In this document: in pieces, positions 17,159 through 26,201 of the stretch
Layout of the letters: each line of letters opens with the position of its first letter
How positions within the stretch are numbered: position 1 is the first letter of the stretch
NCBI GenBank assembly: GCA_038116945.1
Contig: JAYOEY010000001.1
Span: 363,145 to 427,144, forward strand
Direction of reading: 5' to 3'
Source of the DNA: JAYOEY01 sp038116945
GTDB taxonomy: Bacteria; Pseudomonadota; Alphaproteobacteria; MPNO01; UBA2964
DNA: 64,000 nt
Position numbers and translations under genes: made by a program
Notes under the pieces: model-generated
What the model saw: only the letters and a program-made list of their open reading frames with translations
Told to the model about the DNA's origin: nothing
Databases searched by the model: none

Positions 17159-18012
17159 TCGAGGGATTTCCCAAGCCTCCCTGCGAGGTCCTGAATATAC
17201 TGCCATGCAACCCGGCCCGACCGGGCGCCGCGGGTCATCGACCATTCCACCGCTTCGGCATGCAATGTCTGCCTGTCGATCTCCAGTCCGAATCGTTCCG
17301 CGTAACCGTCGACCATCGCGAAATACACGTCCTGACTGCAGCTGTGAAACCCGAGCCACAGACCGAACCGGTCGGACAGGGACACTTTCTCCTCGACCGA
17401 TTCCGCCGGGTTGATCGCGGTCGAGCGTTCGTTTTCGATCATGTCCCGGGGCATCAGGTGGCGACGGTTCGAGGTTGCATAGAAAACCACATTGGCCGGA
17501 CGGCCCTCGATTCCCCCCTCGAGCAGGGCCTTGAGCGATTTGTAGGCGTTGTCCTCCCCGTCGAACGACAGATCGTCGCAGAAAATGATAAACCGCCGGG
17601 TGCTGCTTTCCCTCAAGAGAGGGAGCAGGCGCGTCAGCGTCGCGATGTCTTCGCGATGCACTTCGATCAGGATGAGAGCGGGATGGTCCCGGTTGATCTC
17701 GCCATGGGCGGCCTTGATCAGGGAACTCTTGCCCATGCCGCGCGCGCCCCAGAGGAGCGCGTTGTTCGCCGGCAGGCCGGCCGCGAAACGTCGGGTGTTC
17801 TCTATCAGAATGTCCTGAGCCTGATCGATCCCCTTGAGCAGGGCGAGTTCGACCCGGTTGACCGCTGCTACCGGCTCCAGACGCCCGTCCTCCGCCTGCC
17901 AGACGAAGGCGGTAGCCGCTTCGAAATCCGGTTCCGGCGGTGCGGGTGGATTTCGTCGTTCGAGGGCATCGGCGATGCGGCGGAGGAGCGGAGCGATCTG
18001 TGAATCCGTCAT
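17155..18012 (-). CDS. DUF815 family AAA-type ATPase
   Basis: A 285-residue P-loop ATP-binding protein of the DUF815 family. Walker A is GARGMGKSS (about residues 89-97) and Walker B is FIIFCDDLSFDG. A sensor-like segment is ATSNRRHLMPRDM. The C-terminal helical part resembles the AAA lid. The function is unknown; these proteins look like stand-alone AAA ATPases. It converges on the NlpD-like gene with a 4-base overlap of stops and is divergent from yajC, a position conserved in many Alphaproteobacteria. Confidence 0.88.
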   Translation of the reverse strand: MTDSQIAPLLRRIADALERRNPPAPPEPDFEAATAFVWQAEDGRLEPVAAVNRVELALLKGIDQAQDILIENTRRFAAGLPANNALLWGARGMGKSSLIKAAHGEINRDHPALILIEVHREDIATLTRLLPLLRESSTRRFIIFCDDLSFDGEDNAYKSLKALLEGGIEGRPANVVFYATSNRRHLMPRDMIENERSTAINPAESVEEKVSLSDRFGLWLGFHSCSQDVYFAMVDGYAERFGLEIDRQTLHAEAVEWSMTRGARSGRVAWQYIQDLAGRLGKSLD

Positions 18013-18116
18013 GTCTTTTCTTTCCAGTCCGGCGCGACCCTAATGTCAGGAGGCAGGAACGGTCAACGGGGTTGAAACCGAGCACTAAGTACTTCAAAAC
18101 CTTTGACCTGCGCCCC

Positions 18117-18144
18117 TTGCATGTGGGCGGAGGACCGGTATAGT
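18117..18144 (+). promoter_or_regulatory. Predicted sigma-70 promoter of yajC-secDF
   Basis: TTGCAT and TATAGT are separated by 16 bases and lie 39 bases before the yajC ATG. A good Shine-Dalgarno site (AAGGAGA) follows at the expected place. No other start signal for the operon is apparent in the gap between yajC and the divergent ATPase gene. Confidence 0.5.
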
Positions 18145-18182
18145 CCCGCAACTTTTGAGCCAAAGCTTCTAAGGAGACCCGG

Positions 18183-18563
18183 ATGTTTATTTCCCCTGCC
18201 TATGCACAGGCAGCCGGCGGCGGGATGGGCGGACTTGAATCGCTCCTGCCGCTCGTTCTGATTTTCGTCGTTTTCTATTTTCTGCTGATCAGGCCGCAGC
18301 AGAAGAAACAGAAGGAACACAAGGCGATGCTGGAGGCCTTGCGTCGCGGAGACAGGATCCTCACCAGCGGGGGGATCATGGGCACGATCACCAAGGTCCA
18401 GAGCGAAAACGAGCTGATCGTCGAGATCGCGGAAGGGGTCAAGGTCCGGGTAGCGCGCGGCATGGTCGCGGACGTCATGGCCAAGACGGAAAGCCGAGAC
18501 GCGGCCAACGATGACGACGATAACGGCGAAGAAGAAGAAATTACGGGCAAAGACAAGAATTAG
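18183..18563 (+). CDS. yajC: Preprotein translocase subunit YajC
   Basis: A 126-residue single-pass inner-membrane protein of the SecDF-YajC complex that assists Sec export. It has the conserved N-terminus MFISPAYAQA, one membrane helix (LLPLVLIFVVFYFLLI), the RPQQKKQKEH motif and a small soluble domain (GDRILTSGGIMGTITKV). The C-terminus is acidic. First gene of yajC-secD-secF, 48 bases before secD. Confidence 0.96.
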   Translation: MFISPAYAQAAGGGMGGLESLLPLVLIFVVFYFLLIRPQQKKQKEHKAMLEALRRGDRILTSGGIMGTITKVQSENELIVEIAEGVKVRVARGMVADVMAKTESRDAANDDDDNGEEEEITGKDKN

Positions 18564-18611
18564 CCCAATATTCGACGGTATCGTTCGAGCAACTCCGGAA
18601 CGGCTAATACG

Positions 18612-20186
18612 ATGCTTCATATCGCGCGTTGGAAGATCATTCTGGTTCTCGCTATCTGCGTTCTTGGGGTGGCCTACGCCGTGCCGAACGTATTGAACAA
18701 GGATACGCTGACGTCGATTCCGGACCCGTTGCCCAACCGGCAGATGAACCTTGGCCTCGACCTCCGGGGCGGCGCTCATCTCCTGATCCAGGCGGATCTT
18801 CAGGAAGCGATCCTTGAAAGCCTGAACAGCCTCCAGCAGGGGGTACGCGGCGCATTGCGGGGAGCCAGGGTCCAGTACCGGGGTCTCGGCAACATCCAGA
18901 ACGGTGTTGCCGTTACGGTTCTCAAGGAAGCCGATAACGAAAAGGCCCGCGACGCGTTGCGGCGTCTCGCCGACGGCATGACGCTCAGCCGCGACGGACA
19001 GCGTTTCACGATGGTCATGACCGAACAGACCATCCGCGAGCGACGGACGGCGCTGCTCGAACAGGCGATCACCATTCTGAACCGCCGCGTCAACGAGCTC
19101 GGCCTGACACAACCGACGATCCAGCGTCAAGGCGCGGACCGTATTCTCGTTCAGGCGCCGGGCGCCGATCCCAAGTCGCTCAAGGCGATCATCGGCAAGA
19201 CCGCGAAGATGACATTCCATCTGCTCGAGCCCGAGGTGACGACGCTGGACCCCAATCGGCGCCCCCGGCCCGGCACGGTAATTCTCAAGGAGCTGCAGGA
19301 GGAGGGAACCGCAGCCGCTGCGCCTCCCAGCTATTTCCTTGTGAAGAAGCGCGTCGAGGTCAGCGGAGAAAACCTTGTCGATGCACAGTCCACGGTGCAG
19401 CAGGGACGCCCCGTTGTCAGTTTCCGTTTCGACCCGGTCGGGGCCCGCCGTTTCGGCAACGTAACGAAACGCAATGTCAATCGTCCTTTCGCCATCGTCC
19501 TCGACAATGAAGTGATTTCGGCGCCTGTCATTCAGGAGCCCATCCTCGCCGGCAGCGGGATCATAAGCGGGAATTTCACGACGGAATCCGCAAACAGGCT
19601 TGCGCTTCTGCTGAGAAGCGGCGCGCTCCCGGTACCGCTGACCATCATCGAGGAGCGATCGGTTGGCCCCAGCCTGGGGCAGGATTCCATCAAGGCCGGC
19701 AAAATCGCGAGCGTCATCGCGCTTGTTGGAGTCGTCGTGTTCATGGGGATGGCCTATGGCGGATTCGGAATGTTCGCCAATCTTGCGCTCGCCCTTAACC
19801 TCATCCTGATCGCCGCTGCGCTGTCCGTGCTACAGGCGACGCTGACCCTGCCGGGCATCGCCGGAATCGTGCTCACGATCGGCATGGCGGTGGACGCCAA
19901 CGTCCTGATCTTCGAACGCATTCGCGAAGAGGCGCGAGCCGGACGAACGCCGATTTCAGCGGTGGATACCGGCTATCAGCGGGCTCTTACGACCATTGTC
20001 GACGCCAACCTGACCACTTTCATTGCCGCCCTGCTGCTCTACATGTTCGGGTCGGGAGCGGTGCGCGGTTTTGCGGTTACGCTCGCGATCGGCCTCATTA
20101 CGTCGATGTTCTCCGCCATCATGGTAACGCGGCTCATGGTGGTAACCTGGCTTCGCAAGCGCCGGCCAAAGGTCCTTCCGATATGA
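18612..20186 (+). CDS. secD: Protein translocase subunit SecD
   Basis: A 524-residue RND-superfamily protein that uses the proton gradient to help preproteins leave SecYEG. The N-terminal helix is followed by LGLDLRGGAHLLIQ (conserved D1 motif) and a large periplasmic P1 domain. Five C-terminal helices contain GMAVDANVLIFERIREE, the D4/D5 motif with the proton-relay aspartate. Its stop overlaps secF by 4 bases. Confidence 0.97.
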   Translation: MLHIARWKIILVLAICVLGVAYAVPNVLNKDTLTSIPDPLPNRQMNLGLDLRGGAHLLIQADLQEAILESLNSLQQGVRGALRGARVQYRGLGNIQNGVAVTVLKEADNEKARDALRRLADGMTLSRDGQRFTMVMTEQTIRERRTALLEQAITILNRRVNELGLTQPTIQRQGADRILVQAPGADPKSLKAIIGKTAKMTFHLLEPEVTTLDPNRRPRPGTVILKELQEEGTAAAAPPSYFLVKKRVEVSGENLVDAQSTVQQGRPVVSFRFDPVGARRFGNVTKRNVNRPFAIVLDNEVISAPVIQEPILAGSGIISGNFTTESANRLALLLRSGALPVPLTIIEERSVGPSLGQDSIKAGKIASVIALVGVVVFMGMAYGGFGMFANLALALNLILIAAALSVLQATLTLPGIAGIVLTIGMAVDANVLIFERIREEARAGRTPISAVDTGYQRALTTIVDANLTTFIAALLLYMFGSGAVRGFAVTLAIGLITSMFSAIMVTRLMVVTWLRKRRPKVLPI

Positions 20187-21115
20187 GACTGATTTCATTC
20201 GTTCCCGTCGGAACAAAAATCCGATTTCTCAAGTTCCGCAAAATGGCGCTTCTGGCGTCAGCTGTTCTTTGCGCCCTCTCTCTGGGGCTCTACGCAACCA
20301 AGGGGCTTAATTACGGGATCGATTTTCAGGGCGGGATTCTGCTCGAAATCAGAACGAAGGGTCCGGCCGACCACCAGCAGCTTCGCGAGCGTATCCGGGA
20401 GCTGAATCTCGGCAATTTCGAAATTCAGGGTTTCGGAGAGCCGACCGATGTTCTCATCCGGATCGAAACGCAGCCCGGCGGGGCCCCCGGACAGCAAAAG
20501 GGCATTGAGGCCGTCCAGAGAGCGCTCGGTCCGGACGTCGAATACCGACGAACCGAATTTGTCGGGCCTACGGTATCAGGAGAACTCGTTCAAGCCGGCG
20601 TAACCGCGGTGTTGCTCGCCCTGCTGGCGATGCTGGTCTATATCTGGTTCCGGTTCGAGTGGCAGTTCGGCGTCGGCGCGGTTGTCGCGCTGTCGCACGA
20701 CGTCATCATGACCATCGGCATGTTTGCGGTGGTCGGGCTCGAGTTCAACCTGACAACGGTTGCCGCAATTCTTACCATTGCCGGCTATTCCATCAACGAC
20801 ACGGTGGTGGTCTACGACCGCGTCCGGGAAAACCTCCGGAAATTCAAGGTCATGAAGCTGGAAGAGGTTCTCGATCTCAGCCTGAACGATACGCTTTCTC
20901 GTACGTTGCTGACCAGCATCACGACCATGATCGCGCTCCTCATCCTGTTCTTCTGGGGCGGCGAGGTCATCAAGGGCTTCAGCTTCGCGATGATCTGGGG
21001 CGTCCTGGTGGGGACCTATTCCTCGATCTTCATCGCGGCGCCCCTGCTGATTCACATGAACCTGCGGGCGCAGGATGTTGCGCTGGACGAGGACGACGCG
21101 CCGGCCGCTGGCTGA
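20183..21115 (+). CDS. secF: Protein translocase subunit SecF
   Basis: A 310-residue partner of SecD with six predicted helices. It shows the conserved YGIDFQGGILLEIR motif after helix 1, a small periplasmic P4 domain, and AGYSINDTVVVYDRVREN, the SecF counterpart of the D4/D5 motif. Start and secD stop overlap by 4 bases, ensuring equal synthesis. It is followed 8 bases later by the Mth938-domain gene. Confidence 0.97.
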   Translation: MRLISFVPVGTKIRFLKFRKMALLASAVLCALSLGLYATKGLNYGIDFQGGILLEIRTKGPADHQQLRERIRELNLGNFEIQGFGEPTDVLIRIETQPGGAPGQQKGIEAVQRALGPDVEYRRTEFVGPTVSGELVQAGVTAVLLALLAMLVYIWFRFEWQFGVGAVVALSHDVIMTIGMFAVVGLEFNLTTVAAILTIAGYSINDTVVVYDRVRENLRKFKVMKLEEVLDLSLNDTLSRTLLTSITTMIALLILFFWGGEVIKGFSFAMIWGVLVGTYSSIFIAAPLLIHMNLRAQDVALDEDDAPAAG

Positions 21116-21123
21116 GCGGTCAG

Positions 21124-21507
21124 ATGGTCGATATCACGCCACCGGTCGCATCCGGTCGACAGATCATCCAGGGCTACGAGAAAAACGCGTTTCGTATTGC
21201 CGGGATCGATTACAGCGGACCGGTTTTCGTTACCGAAACCGAAACCCGGCCGTGGGAAATCTCCACCGTCGAAGAATTGTGCCTGCCGGACGGCATGACG
21301 GCAGGGACGGACATCAGGGTCCTGCTCGTCGGCACCGGCGATGCGATCAGACCGGTTCCGGTGGAATTTCGCCAAACGCTTCGCAAACAGGGAATCGGCG
21401 TCGAGATCATGGATACGGGCGCGGCCTGCCGGACGTTCAACGTCCTGCTGTCGGAAGAGCGGGCGGTCGCGGCCTTGCTTATTCCGCTCGGTGATTCGGG
21501 GCGTTGA
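21124..21507 (+). CDS. Mth938/NDUFAF3-like domain protein
   Basis: A 127-residue protein of the Mth938 (DUF498) family, the family of the human complex I assembly factor NDUFAF3. Typical features are GYEKNAFRIAGIDYSGPVFV near the N-terminus, the LLVGTGD motif near the middle, and the C-terminal GVEIMDTGAACRTFNVLLSE with its AC-TFN signature. The ATG at 21124, 8 bases after secF, sets the start; a longer frame upstream is only a shadow of secF. The secF-Mth938 order is widely conserved. The 3' end overlaps the convergent MFS gene by 29 bases. Confidence 0.88.
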   Translation: MVDITPPVASGRQIIQGYEKNAFRIAGIDYSGPVFVTETETRPWEISTVEELCLPDGMTAGTDIRVLLVGTGDAIRPVPVEFRQTLRKQGIGVEIMDTGAACRTFNVLLSEERAVAALLIPLGDSGR

Positions 21508-22639
21508 GCCCGAGCGAAATCGCGGCGCCAGCAAACATCGCGACAGCCCCGCACAGAAAAACCGGCGTGTAGCTTTCGGTATAGGCGAACAGGGCAACGA
21601 ACAGATAGCTGGCTGCCGCCTGCAAAATCGTTGAAATCAGGGCTGACCGACGCCAGACGGCAGCCATATGTTGCGCGCCGACAAGTTGGTGAACGCGTCC
21701 CGAAAGGATGGCGGTCACCCCCGGCTGAGCCCCGACCGCAAGCGAGGAGAATACGAGCATTTCCGGTTCCGGCCAGACAACCGGCAGGCCGACTCCCAAT
21801 CCGAGAACGGCAAAAGACAGGAACAGCCCGGCGCGAAACCCGATGCGGTCGGCGAGCCATCCCCAGGCAAAGGTCCCGATAATTGCGCCCAGACCGAAAA
21901 GGACCCAGTGAAACCCGCCGAAAGCGATGTCCTTTTGCAGTCCCCGCACCAGATAATCGACCCAGTAAATCGAATGAGGAATCATACCGAGCGAGAATGC
22001 CGATCGGGCAGCGACAAAACCGACAACCAGCGGCGTCCAGGAAATCTCGCTCCGTTCCGTCTCCCGGTCGGGTTCAGGCAGCGCCGATGCCGGTCGCCAT
22101 CCCCAGAATGCAAGAACGATTGCAGCCGCTCCCATAGCTGCGATCCCCAGCCATGCCGCGGCGAGACCACTGCCGAGCAGCCATGGGATCAAGGTTCCCG
22201 CCGAGAGAATTCCGACGCCGACCCCGCAGAATACAATCGCGTTCGCCAGCCCGAGCTTTTCCGGTGGCGCGGACCGCGTCACGATGGCAACGGCGTAGAT
22301 CATCATGATGCCGATACAGGCGCCGACCGTGCCTCGGCAAAACGCAAGCCATATGAACCCGAACGGGGCGGCGCTGCCCACCAGACTCAAGAACGAAACG
22401 AGCAGACAGGTCCGCACGGTCGGTACTTCGCCGAGGCGCCGACGGATAAACGGCGCGGCAAGCGCGCCGATCAGGTAGCCTGCAAAATTGGAGGCGCCGA
22501 CTGACCCTGCCTCAGCGGCGGAAAGGGCGCCGTTTTCGATCAATGCCGGTATCAGCGGCGAGTATGAAAACCGGCCAAGCCCCATCCCGACAAGAAGGGT
22601 GGCGGAGCCGGCAATCGACAGGCGAAGCCACGAAGGCAT
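21479..22639 (-). CDS. YbfB/YjiJ-type MFS transporter
   Basis: A 386-residue major facilitator of about 12 helices. It has the family-like start (LSIAGSATLLVGMGLGRFSYSPLIPALIE) and AGYLIGALAAPFIRRRLGE at the cytoplasmic loop 2-3. The chosen start at 22639 has an AAAGGA site; longer frames add a non-hydrophobic stretch. Substrate unknown. It is divergent from the VOC gene at 22723, and the 83-base gap between them must hold both promoters. It is the first gene of what looks like an insertion between the Mth938 and NDUFAF6-like genes. Confidence 0.82.
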   Translation of the reverse strand: MPSWLRLSIAGSATLLVGMGLGRFSYSPLIPALIENGALSAAEAGSVGASNFAGYLIGALAAPFIRRRLGEVPTVRTCLLVSFLSLVGSAAPFGFIWLAFCRGTVGACIGIMMIYAVAIVTRSAPPEKLGLANAIVFCGVGVGILSAGTLIPWLLGSGLAAAWLGIAAMGAAAIVLAFWGWRPASALPEPDRETERSEISWTPLVVGFVAARSAFSLGMIPHSIYWVDYLVRGLQKDIAFGGFHWVLFGLGAIIGTFAWGWLADRIGFRAGLFLSFAVLGLGVGLPVVWPEPEMLVFSSLAVGAQPGVTAILSGRVHQLVGAQHMAAVWRRSALISTILQAAASYLFVALFAYTESYTPVFLCGAVAMFAGAAISLGLNAPNHRAE

Positions 22640-22722
22640 GAAATTCCTTTCGAGCCGGTCAGGGTGGCAATATGCTAAACGCCCGGTAATATCCGGGAAA
22701 GAGGACGGGCAAGGAGGATCAG

Positions 22723-23226
22723 ATGGCCGAAACCGCAACCGCCGCAAAAACAGGCCCGGCAATCAAGAGCCGGTTTATCTCCCATGGCACGCTGGGTTCG
22801 ATCGATCTCGACCGCAGCCGCAGGTTCTACGAGGAATTTCTGGGACTTGAAGTGGTTCAGACGAGTCCGATTTCCCTCATGATCCGGCTAGGCGGTAACC
22901 ACGTCTATGCCGTGGTCAAGACCAAGAGGAAACCGGTCATGGACCGGCTGTTCCATAACGGGATCGACGTGGATACGACAGCGGATGTCGATGAATCCTA
23001 TCAGACTGTCCTTGATGCCGCGGAAGAATGGGGGCTGCACGATATCGACGAGCCGAGGGAACAGCACGGCACCTACAGCTTCAAGTTCTGGGACATGGAC
23101 GAGAATTGCTGGGAGATCCTTTCAAACCCTGCGAACGGATATACGTGGATTTTCGACAAGGGCGATCTCGACGGCAAAGGTCATTTCGAGCGCGGATTCT
23201 TCAAGACACGGCCCGACGGGAAATAG
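22723..23226 (+). CDS. VOC family protein (glyoxalase/extradiol dioxygenase fold)
   Basis: A 167-residue vicinal-oxygen-chelate protein with paired beta-alpha-beta-beta-beta units. Likely metal ligands are H in SHGTLGSIDL and E in CWEILSNP. It shares SHGTLG-ID with FYEEFLGL with the two VOC proteins at 31849 and 33512, so all three belong to one subfamily. That subfamily is near extradiol dioxygenases and glyoxalases but without a known reaction. A GGAGG site precedes the ATG. It is transcribed away from the MFS gene, and the convergent EamA gene follows after 3 bases. Confidence 0.85.
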   Translation: MAETATAAKTGPAIKSRFISHGTLGSIDLDRSRRFYEEFLGLEVVQTSPISLMIRLGGNHVYAVVKTKRKPVMDRLFHNGIDVDTTADVDESYQTVLDAAEEWGLHDIDEPREQHGTYSFKFWDMDENCWEILSNPANGYTWIFDKGDLDGKGHFERGFFKTRPDGK

Positions 23227-23229
23227 TCG

Positions 23230-24120
23230 TCAGGCCTTCCGCTTTCCGCCTGTTTCGCTGTACAGCGAATAGTAGCTCGCTGCAAAGATCATGCCAGCGC
23301 CGAGCCATGTCCAGTGGCTTGGAAGTTCCGCGAACAGCCAGAACGCGATCAGGACGCTTACCGGCAGGCGCAGAAAATTGAACGGCTGCACGACCCGCGC
23401 ATCCGCCGCCTGAACCGACTTCGCGTGGAAAAGGCCGGCCAGCAGGTAACAGACTCCCAGAACGCAGATCCACAGCAGATCGTCCAGTCCGGGCGTGTTC
23501 CAGACGAACGCGGCCGGAATGGCGGAAACGATCAGTGCCAGAAGATTTCCGTATATCGTGATCTGAACAGGCGTGTCGGTTCGGGACAGCGATTTGATGC
23601 AGATGTTCGTGCCGGCATAGGTAACGGCGGTTACCAGCACCGCCCCGGCGGCCAGGGAAAATTCGATCAGTCCCGGTCGCAGGATTACGAGCGCGCCGGC
23701 GAATCCGACCGCGCACCCGATCCATGCCTGCGGTGTCGATCTTTCTCCCAGCATGACCACTGCGAGGGCCACAGTGATCAACGGAACCAGAAACAACAGG
23801 GAATAAACCTCGCCGATGGGCATATGGGCGAGACCGTAGAAGACGCACACCATGCCGGTGTAGCTGAGGGCCGTTCGCAACAGGTACATCGGCATGCGCG
23901 ACGTCCGGAGGGTTCCCCTCTGCGCCATTCGCAGCATGCCGGGAGCGAGCAGGACGCAACCGAACAGCGAACGCATGAAGACGAGCTGGAACGTCGAGAA
24001 ATCAGATGACAGGTGGCGAACGCACGACGCGGCTATGGCGACCAGGGTCGATGCGGCAGCCATCCAGAGGGCGCCTCTGATCGCATTGCTGCGACTGTCG
24101 CTTGATGGCTTGCTGGACAT
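23230..24120 (-). CDS. EamA-family (DMT) transporter
   Basis: A 296-residue drug/metabolite transporter with ten predicted helices in two EamA repeats. Signatures include RGALWMAAASTLVAIAAS at the start, FVFMR-type loops (FMRSLFGCVLL) and GERSTPQAWIG between the halves. Substrate unknown; members export amino acids, nucleotides or drugs. The start at 24120 (MSSKPSSDS) is preferred. A TTG at 24147 would lie inside the T-run of the upstream terminator. Confidence 0.85.
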   Translation of the reverse strand: MSSKPSSDSRSNAIRGALWMAAASTLVAIAASCVRHLSSDFSTFQLVFMRSLFGCVLLAPGMLRMAQRGTLRTSRMPMYLLRTALSYTGMVCVFYGLAHMPIGEVYSLLFLVPLITVALAVVMLGERSTPQAWIGCAVGFAGALVILRPGLIEFSLAAGAVLVTAVTYAGTNICIKSLSRTDTPVQITIYGNLLALIVSAIPAAFVWNTPGLDDLLWICVLGVCYLLAGLFHAKSVQAADARVVQPFNFLRLPVSVLIAFWLFAELPSHWTWLGAGMIFAASYYSLYSETGGKRKA

Positions 24121-24145
24121 TCCGAAAAGCGAATTGGGGCGAGAC

Positions 24146-24176
24146 AAAAAAAACGGGGGGCCAAGGCCCCCCGTTT
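24146..24176 (-). terminator. Rho-independent terminator of the PuuD-like gene
   Basis: A perfect 12-base inverted repeat (AAACGGGGGGCC, 24151-24162, and its complement 24165-24176) with a 2-base loop is followed on the minus strand by eight T residues (24153-24146). It lies 20 bases after the stop of the gene at 24196, so it separates it from the EamA gene. Confidence 0.92.
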
Positions 24177-24195
24177 GCGACTTCCGCGATGCGGA

Positions 24196-24798
24196 TCAGA
24201 AAATATTCTGCGCCGCCACCATGCAGTACAGCATGGGGATCGACAGCATCGTGTTGGTCCGCGAGAACAGCATTGCCGTCCGGCCGGCCGCCGCCTTGTC
24301 GCCTTCGGCGCCGTCGATGCCGAGCGCGATCTTCTGGTTCGGCCAGATGATGAACCAGACGTTGAACCACATGATCGTGCCGAGCCACATGCCGATGCCG
24401 ATCGCCGAATGCTTGGCGACGCCGTCGGTCAGTCCGATGGTGATGGCTTCGACGATGTAGCCGTTCAGCCACGCCAGAATCAGGCCGGTCACGATGGTCG
24501 ACATGGCGCCCCAGCGGAACCAGAACAGCGCGGCAGGAGCAATCACTCCCGTTACGGCCGGTTTCTGCTCGTCCGGGATTTTCGGCATGTTGGGAATCTG
24601 GACGAAGTTGAAGTACCAGAGGATGCCGATCCACATCACGCCTGAAACGACATGAAGCCACCGGAAGATAAAGGCCCACCAGCCAAGGTCCATCGCCAGA
24701 CCCGCTTTGTGCCACCCCATCAGGATCAGCGCCACAACAACAGCCAGCACGAAGCCGGTCGTTACCGTTCTGCCAAGATTTGAAAGTATCGCTGCCAT
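24196..24798 (-). CDS. Urate hydroxylase PuuD-type membrane domain protein
   Basis: A 200-residue protein of four to five helices resembling the membrane N-terminal domain of bacterial PuuD. Conserved segments are FRWLHVVSGVMWIGILWYFNF, FWFRWGAMSTIVTGL and WFNVWFIIWPNQKIALG. Several histidines (in WLHVV and others) could bind heme. PuuD proper is about 400 residues with a C-terminal cytochrome c domain, absent here. No other purine genes are near, so urate oxidation is unproven. AAGGA precedes the ATG; a strong terminator follows. Confidence 0.8.
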   Translation of the reverse strand: MAAILSNLGRTVTTGFVLAVVVALILMGWHKAGLAMDLGWWAFIFRWLHVVSGVMWIGILWYFNFVQIPNMPKIPDEQKPAVTGVIAPAALFWFRWGAMSTIVTGLILAWLNGYIVEAITIGLTDGVAKHSAIGIGMWLGTIMWFNVWFIIWPNQKIALGIDGAEGDKAAAGRTAMLFSRTNTMLSIPMLYCMVAAQNIF

Positions 24799-24920
24799 TT
24801 CCTTGCACCCCTGTCAGTCGAAGAAACCCTCTTTACGAGGACGGTAAGATTTTCAAGCCGTTAGGGTATTTTAAACTTGGCGAATCACAAAGGCCGATTC
24901 AGACAGTAAATTTGCGGAAT

Positions 24921-26201
24921 TCAATCGCCGTCTTCCCGTGACCGGGTGGTCGCCGAAAGGGCGAGGCGGGCTGCGACATATCCTGATGTCACGCTGCCTT
25001 CGATGGTCGCCGGCAATCCGGTCGCGGTCCAGTCTCCGGCAAGAAAAAGGTTCCTGAGCGCGGTTCGGGCCGGCGGCCGGGCCGCAACGGCCTTCGGTGT
25101 CTGGGCCATGGTCGCCCGGCGTTCCTTGATCACCCGCCAGGGAGGAAGCCGGCCCATGTTCCGTTTCAGAACATGGGAAATCTCATTCCAGATCTGGTTC
25201 GCGAGCTCGAAGTTGGCTCGCTCCGAGGCTTCGACAGCAGCGCTGATTGTCACCGACAGGATGTTGCCGCGCACGAACAGCCATTGCGCATCGCACCCGA
25301 TCAGCCCGAGAAACGGCAGCCCGCCCGGCAACTCGATCGCTTTATCCAGCTTGAAGTGCAGATTGACGATCGGGCGCGCTTCGAGCGGCGGATTCGCATC
25401 GGGCCACAGCTCGGCGCAGATGTCGGGGGGAACGGCAAGGACAACGGCGTCCTCGCTGCCGACTTTCAGAAGCCCTTCCTGGAACCGCAGCGCGAGAAGT
25501 TTTTCATCCTGCCAGCGCAGCCCGCGGACACGGGCCTGATACCGGATGACCGTTCCCCGGTCTTCCAGGTACCGGATGGCCGGATCGATCAGGGAGGCGG
25601 AGATTCCGTTGCCGAAGATGGTCGGCCGGCAGGCCGCTTCTCCCTTGAAGAAAGAAAGCGACAGCGCCTTCCAGAGCAGGCGGGCCGACGCTTCTTCGGC
25701 ATCGGTGTTGAGTATCGCCTGGGACAGCGGCTGCCAGAATCCTTCCATCAGGGGATCGTCTGCGCCAACGCATCCGGCTACCGTGGCCGAATCGCCGGCG
25801 CGTTTCAGGCGGAGCGCCCGGAAATAGTCCGCTGGGGAACTCCCGGGTACGCGCCGGCCGGGATCGAGCAGCCACAGGGGAAGCCATGGATTTCCCGGGC
25901 GCAGCGTCCATTCCCGGCCCGACCGTGCATCGATAAAGGGAAAGGCGGCCGGACGGATCTCGGTAACGGTACTTTCCGAACCGATACGCTCAAGATAATT
26001 CCTGGTATTCCGGTTGGCCCCCAGCAGGATGTGGCTGCCGTTATCGATCAGGCAGCCAAGCCCGTCGTCGAAAAACGAACGACAGCGGCCGCCGGCCCGC
26101 GGCGATGCCTCGTAGAGCGCGACCGTTCGCCCGGCCTCCGCGCAGCGGACGGCGCAGGCAAGGCCGGACATGCCGGCGCCGACAACGTGAATCGTGCTCA
26201 T
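24921..26201 (-). CDS. hpnE: Hydroxysqualene dehydroxylase
   Basis: A 426-residue FAD-dependent amine-oxidase-fold enzyme. HpnE reduces hydroxysqualene to squalene, the last of the three HpnCDE steps from farnesyl diphosphate to squalene for hopanoids. The N-terminal FAD motif is HVVGAGMSGLACAVRCAEAG with GRCRSF after it. The C-terminal FAD segment is LFLAGDWTATGLPATIEGSV. The start at 26201 overlaps the hpnC stop by 4 bases (ATGA), so the two are coupled. hpnD is not in this window. Confidence 0.9.
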   Translation of the reverse strand: MSTIHVVGAGMSGLACAVRCAEAGRTVALYEASPRAGGRCRSFFDDGLGCLIDNGSHILLGANRNTRNYLERIGSESTVTEIRPAAFPFIDARSGREWTLRPGNPWLPLWLLDPGRRVPGSSPADYFRALRLKRAGDSATVAGCVGADDPLMEGFWQPLSQAILNTDAEEASARLLWKALSLSFFKGEAACRPTIFGNGISASLIDPAIRYLEDRGTVIRYQARVRGLRWQDEKLLALRFQEGLLKVGSEDAVVLAVPPDICAELWPDANPPLEARPIVNLHFKLDKAIELPGGLPFLGLIGCDAQWLFVRGNILSVTISAAVEASERANFELANQIWNEISHVLKRNMGRLPPWRVIKERRATMAQTPKAVAARPPARTALRNLFLAGDWTATGLPATIEGSVTSGYVAARLALSATTRSREDGD